Assembly: GCA_038114465.1 (NCBI GenBank) | Contig: JAYNQW010000004.1 | Coordinates: 62,001-126,000, forward strand | Length of the DNA: 64,000 bases | Source of the DNA: CALINB01 sp938045325 | GTDB lineage: Bacteria; Pseudomonadota; Alphaproteobacteria; Rhodospirillales; CALINB01 | Direction of reading: 5' to 3' | Shown here: one piece after another, positions 60,958 to 64,000 of the stretch | Position numbering within the stretch: position 1 is the first letter of the stretch | How the letters are laid out: each line of letters starts with the position of its first letter | Position numbers and translations under genes: made by a program | The notes under the pieces: model-generated | What the model saw: only the letters and a program-made list of their open reading frames with translations | The model's database searches: none | Told to the model about the DNA's origin: nothing

Positions 60958-62700
60958 TCAGTGAATTTCAGGTTCCGGTGTCGGCGCACCCGCTTCGAGA
61001 TAATCAAAATCACACCCCTGATCCGCTTGGCCGATATGATCCAAGAACATCTTGGTGTAACCACGCTCATAAACAGGGGCTGGTTTTTTCCATTTCGCCC
61101 GGCGCGCTTCTAGTTCTTTATCGGATATATCGAGGTGAATGCGGCGCTGATCAACATCGACCTCAATAAAATCGCCTGTCTCGACAAACGCCAGTGGTCC
61201 GCCGATGTGTGACTCCGGTGCAACATGCAGAATACAAGCACCGTAACTGGTACCGCTCATGCGCGAGTCCGAGATCCGCAGCATGTCGCGCACGCCTTGC
61301 TTCAGTAATTTCTTCGGAATTGGCATCATGCCCCATTCCGGCATGCCCGGACCGCCTTGCGGACCGGCTTTTTGCAGGACCAAAACCGAGTCTTCCGTAA
61401 CTTCAAGATCGTCGCGATCAATTTCAGCCGCCATGTGGTTATAGTCACGAAACACAAGCGCCGGGCCTCTGTGTTTCAGGTATTTTTGATCGGCGGCAGC
61501 GGGCTTCATCACACAACCATCCGGCGCCAGATTGCCGTAAAGCACCGCCGTCGCCCCTTCGGCATAAATCGGATCGCTTAAAGGGTGAATCACATCGGAC
61601 CGGTGAACTTTTGCAGTCTTGATATCTTCGCCTAACGTTTGGCCGCTGACAGTTTTGCACGAAAGTTTCAATAGGCTTTTTATTTCACTTAACACGGCGG
61701 GTAGGCCGCCTGCCGCGTGGAACTCTTCCATGAGAAACTCACCCGACGGCTTGATATTCGCAATGACCGGTGTCGTGCGCGAAATTTCATCGAAACGCTT
61801 TAGGGACATCTGCAAGCCGGCACGCCGGGCCATCGCAATGATATGTATGATAGCGTTTGTCGAACCGCCAAGCGCCATGTGAACGGCAATACCGTTATCG
61901 AATGAATCCTGCGTCAAGATGTCGCTTGGCTTGAGGTCTTCCCAAACCATATCGACGATACGCCGGCCGGATTCCGTAGCCATGCGTTTATGACTTGAAT
62001 CCGGCGCCGGGATAGAAGAAGCGCCCGTTAACGTCAGGCCGATTGTTTCCGTCACCGCCGTCATTGTCGATGCTGTCCCCATGACCTGACAATGGCCGTA
62101 CGAGCGTGCAATACCGCTTTCGATATCCTCCCAATCTTTTTCCGTGATATTGCCGGCACGAAGTTCGGCCCAATATTTCCAGGTACTGGTCCCCATACCC
62201 AGGGCTTCACCACGCCATTGACCGCCGAGCATGGGGCCCGCTGGCACAAAGATGGCTGGCAAATTCATGCTTAACGCGCCCATCACAAGCCCAGGCGTTG
62301 TTTTATCGCATCCACCAAGCAAAACAGCGCCGTCAACCGGGTGCGAGCGCAATAATTCTTCCGTCTCCATCGCCAAAAAATTTCGGTAGAGCATCGTCGT
62401 TGGTTTAACGAAAGGCTCAGATAATGAAATCGCCGGCAGTTCGATTGGAAACCCGCCAGCCTGAAGAACGCCTTTTTTAACTTCTTCCGCCCGCTGGCGG
62501 AGGTGGGTATGACAAGGGTTGATGTCGCTCCAAGTATTGATAATCCCGATCACCGGTTTACCGATAAAATCGTCGCGATCATGGCCGATTTGCTTCAAAC
62601 GCGCCCGGTGCGCAAAGGAACGCAGGTCGGTCGCGCCGAACCATCGATGGCTCCGTAAATCTTCCGGCTTCATTTTTAGTTTCTTTTTAGGCATTCTCAT
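60958..62700 (-). CDS. IlvD/Edd-family dehydratase (sugar-acid or dihydroxy-acid)
   Basis: The 580-residue iron-sulfur dehydratase has three cluster cysteines, in INPCHTHLR, LGGCDKTTPG and GHCQVMGTAST, the arrangement of the [2Fe-2S] sugar-acid dehydratases (arabinonate/xylonate type) as well as many dihydroxy-acid dehydratases. SRMSGTSYGACILH near the C-terminus is conserved. A basic start (MRMPKKKLKMKPEDLRS) precedes the domain; ATG 62700 or the one two codons later may be used. It is divergent from the PhyH gene with 36 bases between. Dehydration of an aldonic acid to a 2-keto-3-deoxy acid is favoured over valine/isoleucine synthesis by context, but not proven. Confidence 0.88.
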   Translation of the reverse strand: MRMPKKKLKMKPEDLRSHRWFGATDLRSFAHRARLKQIGHDRDDFIGKPVIGIINTWSDINPCHTHLRQRAEEVKKGVLQAGGFPIELPAISLSEPFVKPTTMLYRNFLAMETEELLRSHPVDGAVLLGGCDKTTPGLVMGALSMNLPAIFVPAGPMLGGQWRGEALGMGTSTWKYWAELRAGNITEKDWEDIESGIARSYGHCQVMGTASTMTAVTETIGLTLTGASSIPAPDSSHKRMATESGRRIVDMVWEDLKPSDILTQDSFDNGIAVHMALGGSTNAIIHIIAMARRAGLQMSLKRFDEISRTTPVIANIKPSGEFLMEEFHAAGGLPAVLSEIKSLLKLSCKTVSGQTLGEDIKTAKVHRSDVIHPLSDPIYAEGATAVLYGNLAPDGCVMKPAAADQKYLKHRGPALVFRDYNHMAAEIDRDDLEVTEDSVLVLQKAGPQGGPGMPEWGMMPIPKKLLKQGVRDMLRISDSRMSGTSYGACILHVAPESHIGGPLAFVETGDFIEVDVDQRRIHLDISDKELEARRAKWKKPAPVYERGYTKMFLDHIGQADQGCDFDYLEAGAPTPEPEIH

Positions 62701-62736
62701 TCCGTCGACTGGTTGAATTAGCTAAAACTAAGCATA

Positions 62737-63615
62737 ATGCCTAAACATTTGACAGAACAACAGATCACTCGTTACCGCGCCGATGGATTTCTCCATCCCT
62801 TTGAAGCTTTTTCTTCGGCGCAGGCAGCGAAATACCGCGATCATATCGATGCCTATGAAAAGCAAATCGGCGGTTCAGCGATGGGCTTCAAAGGTAAGTA
62901 TCGCGCTAATCCTCATTTGTTGTGTCCATGGGCCGACACGTTGGTTCGTTTGCCATCCATTGTCGATCTGGTTGAGGACCTGATCGGTCCCGACATTCTC
63001 TTATTTTCAAGCCGGTTTTTTATCAAAGAGCCCCACTCACCCGAAAATGCCGCATGGCATCAGGATGCGCCCTATATCGGCCTCAGGCCCTATGATGCCG
63101 TTTACGCCTGGGTAGCGATTTCTGATGTTCCCTTAGAAAGTGGGCCGCTGGAGTTGTTGAAAGGCAGTCATATTCGCGGCTTCCTCGATCATAAAGCCAA
63201 CATGGTGGAACATAGTCTCACGGCAAGCGGCCAAGCCATCGTCGATAAAATCGATATGAGCGCACGCGAAACGGTTGTTTTAAAAGCTGGCCAGTTTTCT
63301 TTTCACCACACCTGCTGTGCCCATCAATCGGGTGCGAACAATTCAGACATCCGCCGTATCGGAATCGCTTTAAATTACATACCGACACATGTCCGTCATT
63401 ATGGCCCCGGCCCCATGCCGGCTACGTTGATTCGCGGTGAGGACACATACAGACATTTTGATCTTAAGCCGTCGCCGAAGACGAATTTCGATGATGAGGC
63501 CGTTGCCTGCCACGCCCAGGCTTTTGAAATCTGGAACCGAAATTATTTTGAACAAATGCGCCGGGCTGATGCCCACGATACGCCCTCTTCACCGGGCGCG
63601 GCCGTTCCCGCATAA
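62737..63615 (+). CDS. Phytanoyl-CoA dioxygenase (PhyH)-family protein
   Basis: The 292-residue Fe(II)/2-oxoglutarate-dependent oxygenase has iron ligands His108 and Asp110 in AAWHQDAPYIG, the distal His196 in CAHQSGANNSD and Arg207 for 2-oxoglutarate. The LESGPLELLKGSHIRG segment is typical of PhyH. Bacterial members hydroxylate diverse small molecules such as ectoine, lipids and phosphonates. No good ribosome site is seen before the ATG. It is followed by a hairpin terminator and divergent from the dehydratase gene. The substrate is unknown. Confidence 0.9.
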   Translation: MPKHLTEQQITRYRADGFLHPFEAFSSAQAAKYRDHIDAYEKQIGGSAMGFKGKYRANPHLLCPWADTLVRLPSIVDLVEDLIGPDILLFSSRFFIKEPHSPENAAWHQDAPYIGLRPYDAVYAWVAISDVPLESGPLELLKGSHIRGFLDHKANMVEHSLTASGQAIVDKIDMSARETVVLKAGQFSFHHTCCAHQSGANNSDIRRIGIALNYIPTHVRHYGPGPMPATLIRGEDTYRHFDLKPSPKTNFDDEAVACHAQAFEIWNRNYFEQMRRADAHDTPSSPGAAVPA

Positions 63616-63637
63616 TATTTAAAGCCAAAATTGCCCT

Positions 63638-63665
63638 AAAAACCCGAAGAATTAAGGGTTTTTTT
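63638..63665 (+). terminator. Rho-independent terminator after PhyH gene
   Basis: The stem aaaaaccc (63638-63645) pairs with gggttttt (63656-63663), with a 10-base loop, and the T run continues to 63665. It lies 22 bases after the stop codon, a classical intrinsic terminator. Confidence 0.8.
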
Positions 63666-63768
63666 GCCTCTATGGCCGTTGCGGCCCCCCGAGCCATTGT
63701 TTATAGTGACCGCAAATTTCCAAGGCAGAAAACAAAATCCACCTGCCCACATAAACAAAGGTTTTTTT

Positions 63769-63784
63769 ATCCCCCTGAGGGGAT
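63769..63784. promoter_or_regulatory. Palindrome upstream of iclR-type gene
   Basis: The inverted repeat atcccc-ctga-ggggat lies about 20 bases before the start codon and just upstream of the ggagg ribosome site. IclR proteins often bind their own promoters at palindromes, so this may be an operator, or a stem in the leader RNA. Confidence 0.4.
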
Positions 63785-63805
63785 CCAGTTGGAGGAAGTG
63801 ATCGG

Positions 63806-64000
63806 ATGAAGCCGGTCCGTTCTGTCGAGCGCGCAATCGCTATTTTATTCCTGGTTGTTCAAAGCGACCGGCCGATGGGGCTTTCTGAAATTAGCCGGAC
63901 CATCGGCCTCGACAAGGCAACGTCGCTGCGGCTTCTGTCCACATTGGCCTCGGCCAAACTTGTCCAACAGGACGCGATTACGCGACGGTATATGCCTGGA
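63806..64000 (+). CDS. IclR-family transcriptional regulator, 3' end cut by window edge
   Basis: The first 65 codons read MKPVRSVERAIAILFLVVQS, then MGLSEISRTIGLDKATSLRL, which is the winged helix-turn-helix of IclR regulators: an SVERA-type start, LSEIS as helix 2 and DKATSLRLL as the recognition helix. The start is fixed by ggagg ten bases upstream. The effector-binding domain lies beyond the window. IclR proteins commonly control catabolic genes beside them, so it may govern genes further right or the dehydratase/dioxygenase pair. It is the only clear transcription factor in the window. Confidence 0.88.
   Translation, partial: MKPVRSVERAIAILFLVVQSDRPMGLSEISRTIGLDKATSLRLLSTLASAKLVQQDAITRRYMPG

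Overview
The window looks like a chromosomal segment of a heterotrophic bacterium, most likely an alphaproteobacterium of a Rhodospirillales-like kind. This is inferred from gene content: tripartite tricarboxylate transporters, many class III CoA-transferases, crotonases, SDRs and 2-hydroxyacid dehydrogenases, and a two-domain malic enzyme. No rRNA, tRNA, phage, insertion sequence or CRISPR array was seen. Coding density is high, and no gene-free stretch exceeds 300 bases. Only one recognisable transcription factor (an IclR regulator cut by the right edge) accompanies more than fifty mostly metabolic genes.

Layout. 0-0.6 kb: 3' part of an unknown gene, closed by a terminator. 0.7-3.7 kb (minus): SDR, ornithine-cyclodeaminase-like protein and an orphan TctC-type binding protein. 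3.8-8.4 kb: hydroxyacid dehydrogenase, acyl-CoA-dehydrogenase-like flavoprotein, LVIVD-repeat protein, and a divergent CobW GTPase. 8.4-13.0 kb (minus): amidohydrolase, cupin, cyclase-family hydrolase and TPP enzyme. 13.25-14.1 kb: a cupin with a 128-residue histone-H1-like tail; a second such fusion lies at 58.4-59.0 kb. 14.1-15.6 kb: ADP-forming acyl-CoA synthetase alpha-type protein. 15.7-20.4 kb (plus): thiolase, 3-hydroxyacyl-CoA dehydrogenase, hydroxyacid dehydrogenase and a dihydroxyphthalate-decarboxylase-like protein, tightly packed. 20.4-25.0 kb (minus): a compact five-gene unit of hydroxyisobutyrate-dehydrogenase-like enzyme, SDR without YxxxK, ComA-like phosphosulfolactate-synthase homologue, enolase-superfamily dehydratase and DMT transporter. 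25.1-27.0 kb: bicupin and MaoC-type hydratase.

27.2-39.3 kb: two paralogous CoA-transferase plus crotonase gene pairs in opposite orientation bracket about 8 kb. That interval holds a tartrate/isopropylmalate-type dehydrogenase, an FAH hydrolase, AzlCD, and an eight-gene operon for a split cobalt-type nitrile hydratase (or thiocyanate-hydrolase-like enzyme) with amidase, a corrinoid-binding-type protein and an RraA-type aldolase. 39.4-46.7 kb: MmgE/PrpD protein, alpha/beta hydrolase, nitroreductase, GDPD, malic enzyme and glyoxalase-II-like hydrolase.

46.8-52.0 kb: a type I secretion locus in which all three structural genes carry a separate lesion (nonsense codon, -1 frameshift, +1 frameshift), with an intact PKHD dioxygenase in the middle. 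52.2-55.0 kb: sulfotransferase, small zinc ribbon, carboxymuconolactone-decarboxylase-like protein and a three-module Nfu protein whose first cluster loop is deleted. 55.0-58.2 kb: a complete TctCBA transporter. 59.2-63.6 kb: FAD oxidoreductase, IlvD/Edd dehydratase and PhyH dioxygenase, then the start of the IclR gene.

Together the genes describe uptake of carboxylates, activation to CoA esters, and beta-oxidation-like, aromatic-ring, sugar-acid and nitrile breakdown feeding central metabolism through malic enzyme. Individual substrates cannot be read from sequence alone.
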